64,000 bases of DNA, taken from Nocardioides cavernae (lineage in GTDB: Bacteria > Actinomycetota > Actinomycetes > Propionibacteriales > Nocardioidaceae). Location of the stretch: positions 806,001 through 870,000 of the forward strand of contig NZ_JACCBW010000002.1 of assembly GCF_013410035.1 (NCBI RefSeq), read 5' to 3'. This document shows, one piece after another, positions 1-8,964 of this stretch. Every line of letters starts with the position of its first letter. Position 1 is the stretch's first letter. A program made the translations under genes and the position numbers. The notes beneath the pieces were generated by a model. It was not told the origin of the DNA. It worked only from the letters and a program-made list of their open reading frames with translations, and did not search any database.

Positions 1-337
1 GCGTGGTCGCGAGGCCGTCGGGGTCGGCGCCGCCGTCGAGGCTGAGCACCCGGGCCGGGCCGGCCAGGCGTACGTGGCCCGAGCCGCGGGAGAGGGTCGT
101 GGAGGCGCCCGAGGTGAAGTCGACCAGGGCGAGCGCCGGCGGGTCGCCGTCGAAGGCCTTCTCCGCGATCGCCATCACGCGCTCGACGACCGTCGCGCCG
201 GAGGGCGCGGTCATCGACAGGACGTCCCAGATCTCCTGGACGACCTGCTCGTCACCGGGGTCCGTCAGCAGCACCCAGTGCGCGCCGCTGCCGACGAGCA
301 CGCCGGTGCCACTGGCGTACCGCGCTTCCACGATCAA
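1..337 (-). CDS. N-terminal part of a hypothetical, probably FHA-associated protein (runs off the window)
   Basis: An open frame of about 112 codons reads leftward off the window edge, so only the N-terminus is visible. A TTG start at 337 follows a good AGGGGAG ribosome site; the in-frame GTG at 329-331 is the alternative. The visible part is soluble, with no signal peptide or membrane segment, and resembles the N-terminal region that precedes FHA domains in actinobacterial envelope clusters. The FHA domain itself would lie outside the window. It is divergent from the Ig-like/MoxR/DUF58/transglutaminase operon, a setting where FHA proteins and phosphatases are common. The assignment is mostly by context. 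Confidence 0.5.
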   Translation of the reverse strand, partial: MIVEARYASGTGVLVGSGAHWVLLTDPGDEQVVQEIWDVLSMTAPSGATVVERVMAIAEKAFDGDPPALALVDFTSGASTTLSRGSGHVRLAGPARVLSLDGGADPDGLATT

Positions 338-493
338 CGTCGGCTCCCCTCGTACACGCCCACCCGACCATCATCACCCATCGCCCCAGTTCAGCGCACT
401 CGGTCCCGACTTGTCGGAACCTCTGCTAAATACATACTCTCCTCGGGGTGACGGCGGCCGGCGCGTCATCCGTGGGGCCAAGGGGGAATTGGC
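338..493. promoter_or_regulatory. Divergent promoter region of the envelope cluster
   Basis: This 156-bp gap separates two divergent genes and should hold both promoters. The rightward strand has a TTGTCG hexamer at 411-416 and an unusually A/T-rich patch at 427-440 that includes TAAATA and TACATA. The spacing between these is not canonical (14 bases at best), so the exact promoter is unsure. An AGGGGGAA ribosome site at 480-488 serves the GTG at 494. Confidence 0.35.
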
Positions 494-3400
494 GTGGCAC
501 GTGCGTCGTGGGCGCGCAGGCACCGGGCGGGCATCGCCTCCGGTGTCGCGCTGGCCGTTGCCACGGGAGCGATCGTGGCCTACGCCGTGTCCGCCGACGG
601 CTACAAGAAGCACGAGGCCGACCTCAACGACGGCGGCGTGTGGGTCGTCAACGGCAAGAAGGGCTGGTCGGGTCGCCTCAACAAGCCGATCAACCAGCTC
701 GACGGCGTCGTCCCCAACGTCGACGGCAAGGCCCGCCTCGACGTCGTGCAGGACGGCGCGGCCGTCGTCACGCTCAACGCCAACGCGGCGCGCGGGCAGG
801 CGATCGAGACCACCCGCCTGGAGGCCCAGGACGGCGGGTCCGCCGCGATCCCCGTCGCCGGCGACGTCCGGATGGCCGGGGGGACGCTCGCCACGCTGGA
901 CGCCGAGACCGGCGAGGCGTGGGCCGTGCGCTTCGACGACCAGGTCGGCCAGCCCCTGATGTCGGTCGTGGACCGTCAGGCCAAGCCGCTGGTCACGACC
1001 GGTGAGGGCGCTGCGCTCGCGGTCGCCCAGGACGGCACCGTGGTCATCACCTCGACGGAGGAGGGCACCCTCACCACGCTGGAGCCCGGGGGCACCTCGT
1101 TCGGCAAGCCGCGCACCCGGGACCTCCCCGGCGACGCCGGCCAGGTCAGCGACGTGACGACCGTCGGGGACCAGGTCGTCACCCTCGACGCGGACGCAGG
1201 CGTGCTCAGCATCGTCGGCGGCCCCACCGTCTCCGTGCCCGCCGACAGCCGCCTGCAGCAGGCGGGGCCGGCCTACGACGCCGTGCTCGTCGGGGCGCCC
1301 GACGGGCTGCTGAGCATCGACCTGACCACCGGGGAGCAGACGGTCGTCTCCGACCAGAGCGGTGCGCCCGTGGAGCCGGTGCGGCTCGGCGCGTGCGTGT
1401 TCGGCGCCTGGTCCGGTGGCGTCGGCGCCGTGGCCGTCCAGTGCGGCTCCCAGGAGGTCAACGAGGACCCGCTCAAGGGCGACGCGACCAGCCTCGCCTT
1501 CCGCGTGAACCGCGGCGAGATCGTCCTCAACGACGCCGCCAGCGGCACGGTGTGGGACGTCGAGCAGGAGAACCCGGTCAAGATCGACAACTGGGAAGCC
1601 TTCACGTCGAAGAAGAAGAACGACGAGGACGAGAAGGAGAACGAGAACCAGAGCGAGGCCGACCGGCGCCCGCCGCAGGCCAAGCCCGACTCCTACGGCG
1701 TGCGCGCCGGCCGCACCACGGTGCTGCACCCCCTCGACAACGACTCCGCCCCCGAGGGGCGCCTGCTGAGCATCGTCGACGTCGACCAGCCCGCCGGCGG
1801 GGCGCGCGTCGAGATCAGCCCCGACGGGCAGACCCTGGTGCTCCAGATGCCGGAGGACGGCCGGGCCGCGACCTTCGACTACTTCATCGACGACGGTCGC
1901 ACCGGCGTCACCGCGCACGCCGCGGTCGACGTGCAGATCCGCGGCGTGGACCAGAACGAGCCGCCCGACGTGCGGCAGGGCTACGAGAAGCCGACCTACA
2001 AGGTGCCGCACGGCGGGTCCCTCGCCGTACCCGTCCTCGCGGACTGGCGCGACGACGCCGACGGCGACACCCTCCTGCTCGACTCGGCGCAGGCCGTGGG
2101 CGGAGAGGAGAGCGGTGCACGGGCGCGGACCACGGCGGACGGCCGCATCCGTTTCAACGCGCCCACGGGTCCCTCCGACGGCCAGCAGCTCGTCCGGGTC
2201 GAGTACGCCGTGACGGACGGTGGCTCGGCGCCGGTCCGCAAGGCCATCAGCTTCCAGGTGCAGGCGCCGAAGGACCAGAGCTCCTTCGCCCCCCGTGCCG
2301 AGCCGGACGTCGTGCGCGGCGAGGTCGGCAAGCCGATCAAGATCCGGCCGCTGCTCAACGACCTGCCCGGCTCCGACCCCAACGACCCGGACGCCGAGCT
2401 CGCCCTCGGCGGCAAGGTCCCGCAGCAGCCCAACGTCGACGTCGTGGCCGACCTCGAGGCGGGGCAGATCACGGTCACCGCGCAGCGCGCGGGCACCTAC
2501 TTCCTCAACTACGACGCCGCCTACGGCGACGCGACGATGGACTCCGGCACGATCCGCGTGGACGTGAAGGCGAAGCCGAAGCGCTCCGCCGAGCCCATCG
2601 CGATGCCCGACACGCTCACCATCTACGGCCAGGCCCCCGGGATCGTCGACGTCCTGGCCAACGACCTCGACCCGGCCGGCGGCCTGCTCGTGGTGCAGCG
2701 CGCGACGCCCCAGCGCCAGAACGAGCTCGACGTCGCCATCGTCGACGGCCGCTGGCTGCGGATCTCCTCCGTGCAGCCCGACATGGTCCCTGTCACCCAG
2801 ACCGTCTCGTACACCATCAGCAACGGCACCAGCTCCAGCGTGCGCGGCGAGGTCGTGGTCACCCAGCGGCCCGCGCCCGAGGACAACACGCCGATCACGG
2901 TGTCCGACAAGGTCGTCGTCCGGGCCGGCACGTCGGTCTCGGTGCCCGTCCTGGACAACGACGTCTCGCCCTCGGGCGACCGGCTGACCCTGCTCAACGA
3001 CCTCGTCGACAGCGAGACCCCGGGCCAGCTCGACGTGGTCGCACCGATCGACGTCACCGGCGACGTCGGCAGGGCGTACGTCTCCGGTCGCGTGGTCCGC
3101 TACGTCGCGCCGGACACCATCGAGGACCGCGACACCTACACGGTCACCTACGTCGCGCAGAACCTCGACGGCAAGCGTGCCAACGGCACGCTCAAGGTCA
3201 CGATCGTGCCCGAGGACGACCCCAACGACCCGCCGGAACCGCCGACGCTCGAGAGCCGGGTCGTGTCCGGCGACCCGGTGAAGATCCGCGTCCCCGGCGT
3301 CGGTATCGACCGCAACGGCGACCCGGTCACCGTCACCGGCATCACCTCCGCGCCCAGGCTCGGGCGGATCACGGACGTCGGCGGCAACTTCCTGCAGTAC

Positions 3401-6400
3401 CAGGCCTTCCCCAACACGGTCGGGACCGACGAGTTCACCTACTCCGTCGTCGACTCGCAGGGCGCGTTCGCCACCGGCACCGTCCGGGTCGCGGTGGTGC
3501 CACCCGGCCAGCCACAGCCGCCGCTGGCCGTCGAGGACCGCCTGACGGTCCAGCCCGGGCGCACCGCGACCTTCGACCCGCTGGCCAACGACTTCATCGC
3601 GTCCGGCGACTCGGTGAAGGTCCAGCTCGTCGACCCGCCGGAGGGTGCGAAGCTCGACGCCGAGACCAATCTCGTGACCGTGCCGGCGCCGGACACGCTC
3701 GAGGCGCCTCCGGTCGTGCTGGTCTACCGCGTGACCAACGGCCTCGACGAGTCGCGCTCGACGATGACCCTGACCACGGCCGCCGACTACAACAACCCGC
3801 CGGTCGTCTACGACGCCTTCGGCCGCGCCGACGACAGCGGGAGCGTCGTCGTCGACGTGCTCGACGGCGCGTACGACCCGGACGGTGACGTCGACGACCT
3901 CGAGGTGTCCGACGTGTCGGGCGACCCGAGCGCGCGGACCGTCGGCGGCACGCAGGTCCGGGTGGACCGGGGCGAGAACCCGAAGGTGCTCCCGTTCGAG
4001 GTCACGGACGGCGACGGCGCCGCGTCGGTCGCGTCGGTCTACATCCCGCCCACGGGCAACGGCCTGCCCTACGTCCTGCCCAACTCCCTCATCGAGGTCG
4101 ACTCCGGCGACAGCGTGACCGGCAAGGTCAGCGACTACATCGCGGCGCCCGACGGCGCGCAGGTCCGCCTGGCGTCGGGACGCCGGTCGTACTCCGCGTC
4201 CCCCTCGAGCCTGCAGGTGGGCCCCGACGGCGACAACCGCTTCACGCTGACGACCCCCGCGGACTTCCGCGGCCCCGCGGCGCTGCTGGTCGAGGTGACC
4301 ACCGCCAGTGACACCAGCGGCAACGAGGACGCCTCCACCGTGGCGGACGGCGTGACCGCCATCCTGTCCATCCCGGTCCAGGTCGGCGACGACGCGCCGA
4401 CCCTCGAGTGCCCGTCGACGCCCGTGCCGATCTCGGCGGGCCAGCAGTACGACCTCGACATCGCGACCTTCTGCAAGGTCGTCACCATCGACCCCCGCGA
4501 CGCCGCCGGGCTCGACTACACCGCCGAGTGGACGCAGTCCGTCGACGGCGTGACCGCCGGGGCGGCCGAGGGTTCGGTCGTGCCCGTCGCGGTGGCCGAC
4601 TCCGCCACCGAAGGCGGCGAGGCCGTCCTCACCGTGCGAGCGGGCGACAGCAACACCGAGGAGGTGCGCTTCCGGCTCGCCCAGGCGCCCGCGCCGCGCC
4701 TGTCGCCGATCCGCGTCGAGACGATGGAGGCCGGGCAGAGCCGCACCTTCGACATCAGCTCCTACCTCGACTCGGGGGTCGCCGACCCCGACCCGACGAT
4801 CGTCTCGGTCGAGAACACCGGCAACCCGACGGTCCGGGCGACCACGGAGGGCAGCCGGCTCACGCTGACCGCCGCCAAGGACGCCCGCGGCGTGGAGGCG
4901 TCCTTCCGCCTCGTCGTCAGCGACGTCGGGGGCTCCGACCCGCCGCCCTCGCGCACCGCCCAGGGGCGCATCCAGTTCCAGGTGATCGGCACGCCGAGCC
5001 AGCCCGGCGAGCCGAGGCCGTACCAGAACAACGCCGAGATCGGCACCATCAAGATGTCCTGGGCGCCCCCGGACGACGACGGCGGCGCGCCGATCCAGTA
5101 CTACACGGTCCGCGAGGAGCGCAACGGCGCGACCCAGAAGTGCGACACCAACGAGTGCGTCTTCCGCAAGCTCGAGACCGGCGGCCGCTACAGCTTCCGG
5201 GTCAAGGCCACCAACCGCGTGGGCGACAGCGAGTGGAGCGCGATCTCGCGGTCCGCGCAGGCCGACACGGCACCCGGCCGCGTCCGTGACATCCGCATGG
5301 TCGGGCGCGGCAACGGGACGATCCAGGTCGCCTGGACCAAGCCGGCGACGCAGACGTCGCGCATCACCTCCTACACGATCTCCTGGGCCGGGGGACAGGC
5401 CGTCGTGCCCGGTGAGCAGACCTCCTACGAGGCGATCGGGCTCAACAACAACGAGCGGTACTTCTTCACGATCAAGGCGCAGAACCAGGTGGGCTACTCG
5501 CCGCCGCGCCAGTCCGCGGAGTTCCAGCCGCTCGGCACCCCTCCGGCGCCGGCGGCACCCACCGTCACCGACCTCGAGGCCGGCCCCAGCCAGACCAACC
5601 TGCGGATCTCCTGGCAGGAGGTGCTGCCCGAGGGCCCCGGCCCGACGGTCTACACCGTCAACTACTCCAACGGCGTGTCGTCCGGTGCCGTGCCCGGGTG
5701 CCAGAAGACCGCCTCGCTGACGTGCACCCACGCCAACGTGCCCTACGACGGGCTCACCTACACCTACACGGTCGTGGCGGCCAACCAGCCCGTGGGCGAG
5801 CCGGGCAACCGCTCGGCCGCGAGCGCCGGGACGTCCATCGAGGCCGTGGGCCGACCGGCGCAGTGGGGCGACTGGTCCGTGGCGCCGACCGGCGTCAGCC
5901 AGGAGCTCGAGCTCAGCTTCACGGTCCCGGACTCGCGGGGCAGCGCGAGCAACGTCGACATCATCGTCGGCGGATCGGTCGTGAGGTCGCTCAGCGCGAG
6001 GGGCCCCGTCACGGCGAAGGTCAACACCCAGAGCAACGAGACGCCCTACAACGTGGAGCTCAGGGTCTGCAACGAGAAGGCGCCCGCGGGCTGCACCGTC
6101 AGCGCCGCCAAGTCGGCGCAGAGCTACGGTCCGCTGGGCAACGCGCTGACCGAGATCCGTCCGGTGGTCAACGGCAAGGACGTCTACTGGGTGATCACCG
6201 GCACCGCCAACGGCTCCCCGGTCTCGGTGCGCTACGACGTCGACAACGACGGCGAGCAGCCGATCACCACCCAGCCCGGGGTCAACGGCCAGTTCAGCGT
6301 CCAGACCAAGACCTTCACGGCCTCGGGCTACAACCAGAACATCCGGCTCAGCGTCGCGATCTTCGACCCGTCGAAGCCCGGCCGCGGCCAGGCCTCGGGC

Positions 6401-6772
6401 GACAACACGACCAAGTCCGGCCTGCCGCCCGCCCCGACGGTCAGCATCGCCCGCGGTCAGGCCTGCGGCGACGGACCTAACACCACGAGGCCCTGCCGTT
6501 CCAACCTCGGACAGACGGCGTGCCTGGTCAACAGCTGCAGCACGATCCGGTTGGCGACCGAGGGCTTCCTGGAGAACTACAGCTGCTCGGTCGACGGTGC
6601 GGTGCTCAACCCCCAGAGCGGCAACCCGGGCTTCCAGACCTCCAACCACCCCGGTGGCGGCTTCGAGACCGCGTGGTACGCACCCGGCGGGACCGTCACG
6701 GTGACGTGCACGGACACCACGGGACTGCAGAAGAACAGCTCGACGATCAGCTGGGAAGTCAAGAACGAATGA
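494..6772 (+). CDS. Giant membrane-anchored Ig-like/cadherin-like and fibronectin type III protein
   Basis: A 2092-residue protein. A hydrophobic segment at about residues 14-35 follows an Arg-rich N-terminus, so it is probably a signal anchor with the rest outside the cell. A beta-rich region follows to about 365, then a highly charged Lys/Asp/Glu linker near 370-390. Tandem Ig/cadherin-like modules marked by recurring V-L-x-N-D-x-D/S-P motifs (for example DVLANDLDPAG and VPVLDNDVSPSGD) extend to about 1490. Two or three fibronectin III domains span about 1500-1790. The C-terminus is Cys-containing and probably disulfide-bonded. The GTG start has a strong ribosome site. It heads an operon with MoxR, DUF58 and transglutaminase-like genes, so a surface scaffold or adhesion role is inferred. 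No ligand can be deduced. Confidence 0.85.
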   Translation: MARASWARRHRAGIASGVALAVATGAIVAYAVSADGYKKHEADLNDGGVWVVNGKKGWSGRLNKPINQLDGVVPNVDGKARLDVVQDGAAVVTLNANAARGQAIETTRLEAQDGGSAAIPVAGDVRMAGGTLATLDAETGEAWAVRFDDQVGQPLMSVVDRQAKPLVTTGEGAALAVAQDGTVVITSTEEGTLTTLEPGGTSFGKPRTRDLPGDAGQVSDVTTVGDQVVTLDADAGVLSIVGGPTVSVPADSRLQQAGPAYDAVLVGAPDGLLSIDLTTGEQTVVSDQSGAPVEPVRLGACVFGAWSGGVGAVAVQCGSQEVNEDPLKGDATSLAFRVNRGEIVLNDAASGTVWDVEQENPVKIDNWEAFTSKKKNDEDEKENENQSEADRRPPQAKPDSYGVRAGRTTVLHPLDNDSAPEGRLLSIVDVDQPAGGARVEISPDGQTLVLQMPEDGRAATFDYFIDDGRTGVTAHAAVDVQIRGVDQNEPPDVRQGYEKPTYKVPHGGSLAVPVLADWRDDADGDTLLLDSAQAVGGEESGARARTTADGRIRFNAPTGPSDGQQLVRVEYAVTDGGSAPVRKAISFQVQAPKDQSSFAPRAEPDVVRGEVGKPIKIRPLLNDLPGSDPNDPDAELALGGKVPQQPNVDVVADLEAGQITVTAQRAGTYFLNYDAAYGDATMDSGTIRVDVKAKPKRSAEPIAMPDTLTIYGQAPGIVDVLANDLDPAGGLLVVQRATPQRQNELDVAIVDGRWLRISSVQPDMVPVTQTVSYTISNGTSSSVRGEVVVTQRPAPEDNTPITVSDKVVVRAGTSVSVPVLDNDVSPSGDRLTLLNDLVDSETPGQLDVVAPIDVTGDVGRAYVSGRVVRYVAPDTIEDRDTYTVTYVAQNLDGKRANGTLKVTIVPEDDPNDPPEPPTLESRVVSGDPVKIRVPGVGIDRNGDPVTVTGITSAPRLGRITDVGGNFLQYQAFPNTVGTDEFTYSVVDSQGAFATGTVRVAVVPPGQPQPPLAVEDRLTVQPGRTATFDPLANDFIASGDSVKVQLVDPPEGAKLDAETNLVTVPAPDTLEAPPVVLVYRVTNGLDESRSTMTLTTAADYNNPPVVYDAFGRADDSGSVVVDVLDGAYDPDGDVDDLEVSDVSGDPSARTVGGTQVRVDRGENPKVLPFEVTDGDGAASVASVYIPPTGNGLPYVLPNSLIEVDSGDSVTGKVSDYIAAPDGAQVRLASGRRSYSASPSSLQVGPDGDNRFTLTTPADFRGPAALLVEVTTASDTSGNEDASTVADGVTAILSIPVQVGDDAPTLECPSTPVPISAGQQYDLDIATFCKVVTIDPRDAAGLDYTAEWTQSVDGVTAGAAEGSVVPVAVADSATEGGEAVLTVRAGDSNTEEVRFRLAQAPAPRLSPIRVETMEAGQSRTFDISSYLDSGVADPDPTIVSVENTGNPTVRATTEGSRLTLTAAKDARGVEASFRLVVSDVGGSDPPPSRTAQGRIQFQVIGTPSQPGEPRPYQNNAEIGTIKMSWAPPDDDGGAPIQYYTVREERNGATQKCDTNECVFRKLETGGRYSFRVKATNRVGDSEWSAISRSAQADTAPGRVRDIRMVGRGNGTIQVAWTKPATQTSRITSYTISWAGGQAVVPGEQTSYEAIGLNNNERYFFTIKAQNQVGYSPPRQSAEFQPLGTPPAPAAPTVTDLEAGPSQTNLRISWQEVLPEGPGPTVYTVNYSNGVSSGAVPGCQKTASLTCTHANVPYDGLTYTYTVVAANQPVGEPGNRSAASAGTSIEAVGRPAQWGDWSVAPTGVSQELELSFTVPDSRGSASNVDIIVGGSVVRSLSARGPVTAKVNTQSNETPYNVELRVCNEKAPAGCTVSAAKSAQSYGPLGNALTEIRPVVNGKDVYWVITGTANGSPVSVRYDVDNDGEQPITTQPGVNGQFSVQTKTFTASGYNQNIRLSVAIFDPSKPGRGQASGDNTTKSGLPPAPTVSIARGQACGDGPNTTRPCRSNLGQTACLVNSCSTIRLATEGFLENYSCSVDGAVLNPQSGNPGFQTSNHPGGGFETAWYAPGGTVTVTCTDTTGLQKNSSTISWEVKNE

Positions 6773-6803
6773 GCCCCCGGACCAGCGCCACGACAGGAGA
6801 AGC

Positions 6804-7775
<972 letters not shown>

Positions 7776-7782
7776 GCGTCCC

Positions 7783-8964
7783 ATGCGGCAGCGGTTGAAC
7801 GAGGCGCTCGAGGTCATCAAGCCGATCGGCTGGCTGATCCTCCTGCTGGGCCTGTGGACGTTGGTGGCCGCCACCTTCACGCAGTGGCGTGAGCTGGCCG
7901 TCCTCGCCACCGCGTGCCTGGCGCTGGTCGTCCTCGCGCTGCCGTTCCTCCTCGGTCGCACCTCCGTGTCGGTCGACCTCCGGCTGCAGCCCGAGCGGGT
8001 CGCGGCGGGGGAGTCGGTCGCCGCGGGGGTCCTGGTGGTCAACCGTGCGACCTCGCGACTGGTCCCGACGACCCTCGAGGTCCCCGTCGGCTCGGCCGTC
8101 CACCGCTACGGCATCAGCTCGCTGGCGCCCGGCGCCGTGCACGAGGAGTCGTTCACGATCCGCACGGAGCGGCGCGGCGTGATCGCCGTCGGCCCCGCGA
8201 TGACGCGGCGGGGCGACCCGGTCGGGATCTTCTCGCGCGACGTCGTCTGGACGCCCGTGCGCGAGGTGCTCGTCCGTCCCCACCTGGTGCCGATGGAGTC
8301 GCTGGGCGCCGGCCTGCTGCGCGACCTCGAGGGTGTCTCCACCGACGCCGTCAGCCAGAGCGACCTGGCCTTCCACGCCCTGCGCGAGTACGTCCCCGGC
8401 GACGACCTGCGCCACATCCACTGGCGCTCGTCGGCTAAGGTGATGGCGTCCACGGGAGAGTCCGCGCTGCTGGTCCGGCAGTACCTCGACACGCGGCGCA
8501 GCCACGCCGCGATCGTCGTCGACGACCGGCTGGCGTCGTGGGCGGACCCGGAGGACTTCGAGACGGCGATGGCCGTCGCCGCGTCCATCGCCGTCCGCGC
8601 GGTGCTCGACGAGTTCGACGTGTCGTTCGTCTGCGGGTCCCACGCGTCCACGGGCTCCGACGGCCACCTCGCCCTCGACGCGGTCTGCCGCGCCGACTTC
8701 GGACAGCGCGGCCTCGTCGAGTCCGGTCGGCAGGCGAGCATGCTGGCTCCCGACACCAGCCTCGCGTTCTTCGTCAGCGGCAGCGAGGCGCAGTTCTCCG
8801 ACCTGCTCCGCTCCGCCGCCGCGTTCCCGCCCGAGGTCCGCCGCTACGGCATCGTCGTCGACCCGGCCGGCAACAGCCGGGTGACCGAGACCGGTGGACT
8901 GCCCGTCCTGCACCTCGCCACCAAGGAAGACCTCGGCGGCCTGCTGCGGTGGAGCGTGCGATGA
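7783..8964 (+). CDS. DUF58 domain membrane protein
   Basis: A 393-residue protein with two hydrophobic segments at about 14-30 and 35-55, then a soluble part. The DUF58 signature YVPGDDLRHIHWRSSAK sits near residue 202. A von Willebrand A-like fold would be expected after it. DUF58 proteins are regular partners of MoxR ATPases and membrane transglutaminases, and the downstream gene overlaps its stop codon (ATGA), indicating translational coupling. The function is inferred only from this association, probably as an adaptor in envelope assembly. Confidence 0.9.
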   Translation: MRQRLNEALEVIKPIGWLILLLGLWTLVAATFTQWRELAVLATACLALVVLALPFLLGRTSVSVDLRLQPERVAAGESVAAGVLVVNRATSRLVPTTLEVPVGSAVHRYGISSLAPGAVHEESFTIRTERRGVIAVGPAMTRRGDPVGIFSRDVVWTPVREVLVRPHLVPMESLGAGLLRDLEGVSTDAVSQSDLAFHALREYVPGDDLRHIHWRSSAKVMASTGESALLVRQYLDTRRSHAAIVVDDRLASWADPEDFETAMAVAASIAVRAVLDEFDVSFVCGSHASTGSDGHLALDAVCRADFGQRGLVESGRQASMLAPDTSLAFFVSGSEAQFSDLLRSAAAFPPEVRRYGIVVDPAGNSRVTETGGLPVLHLATKEDLGGLLRWSVR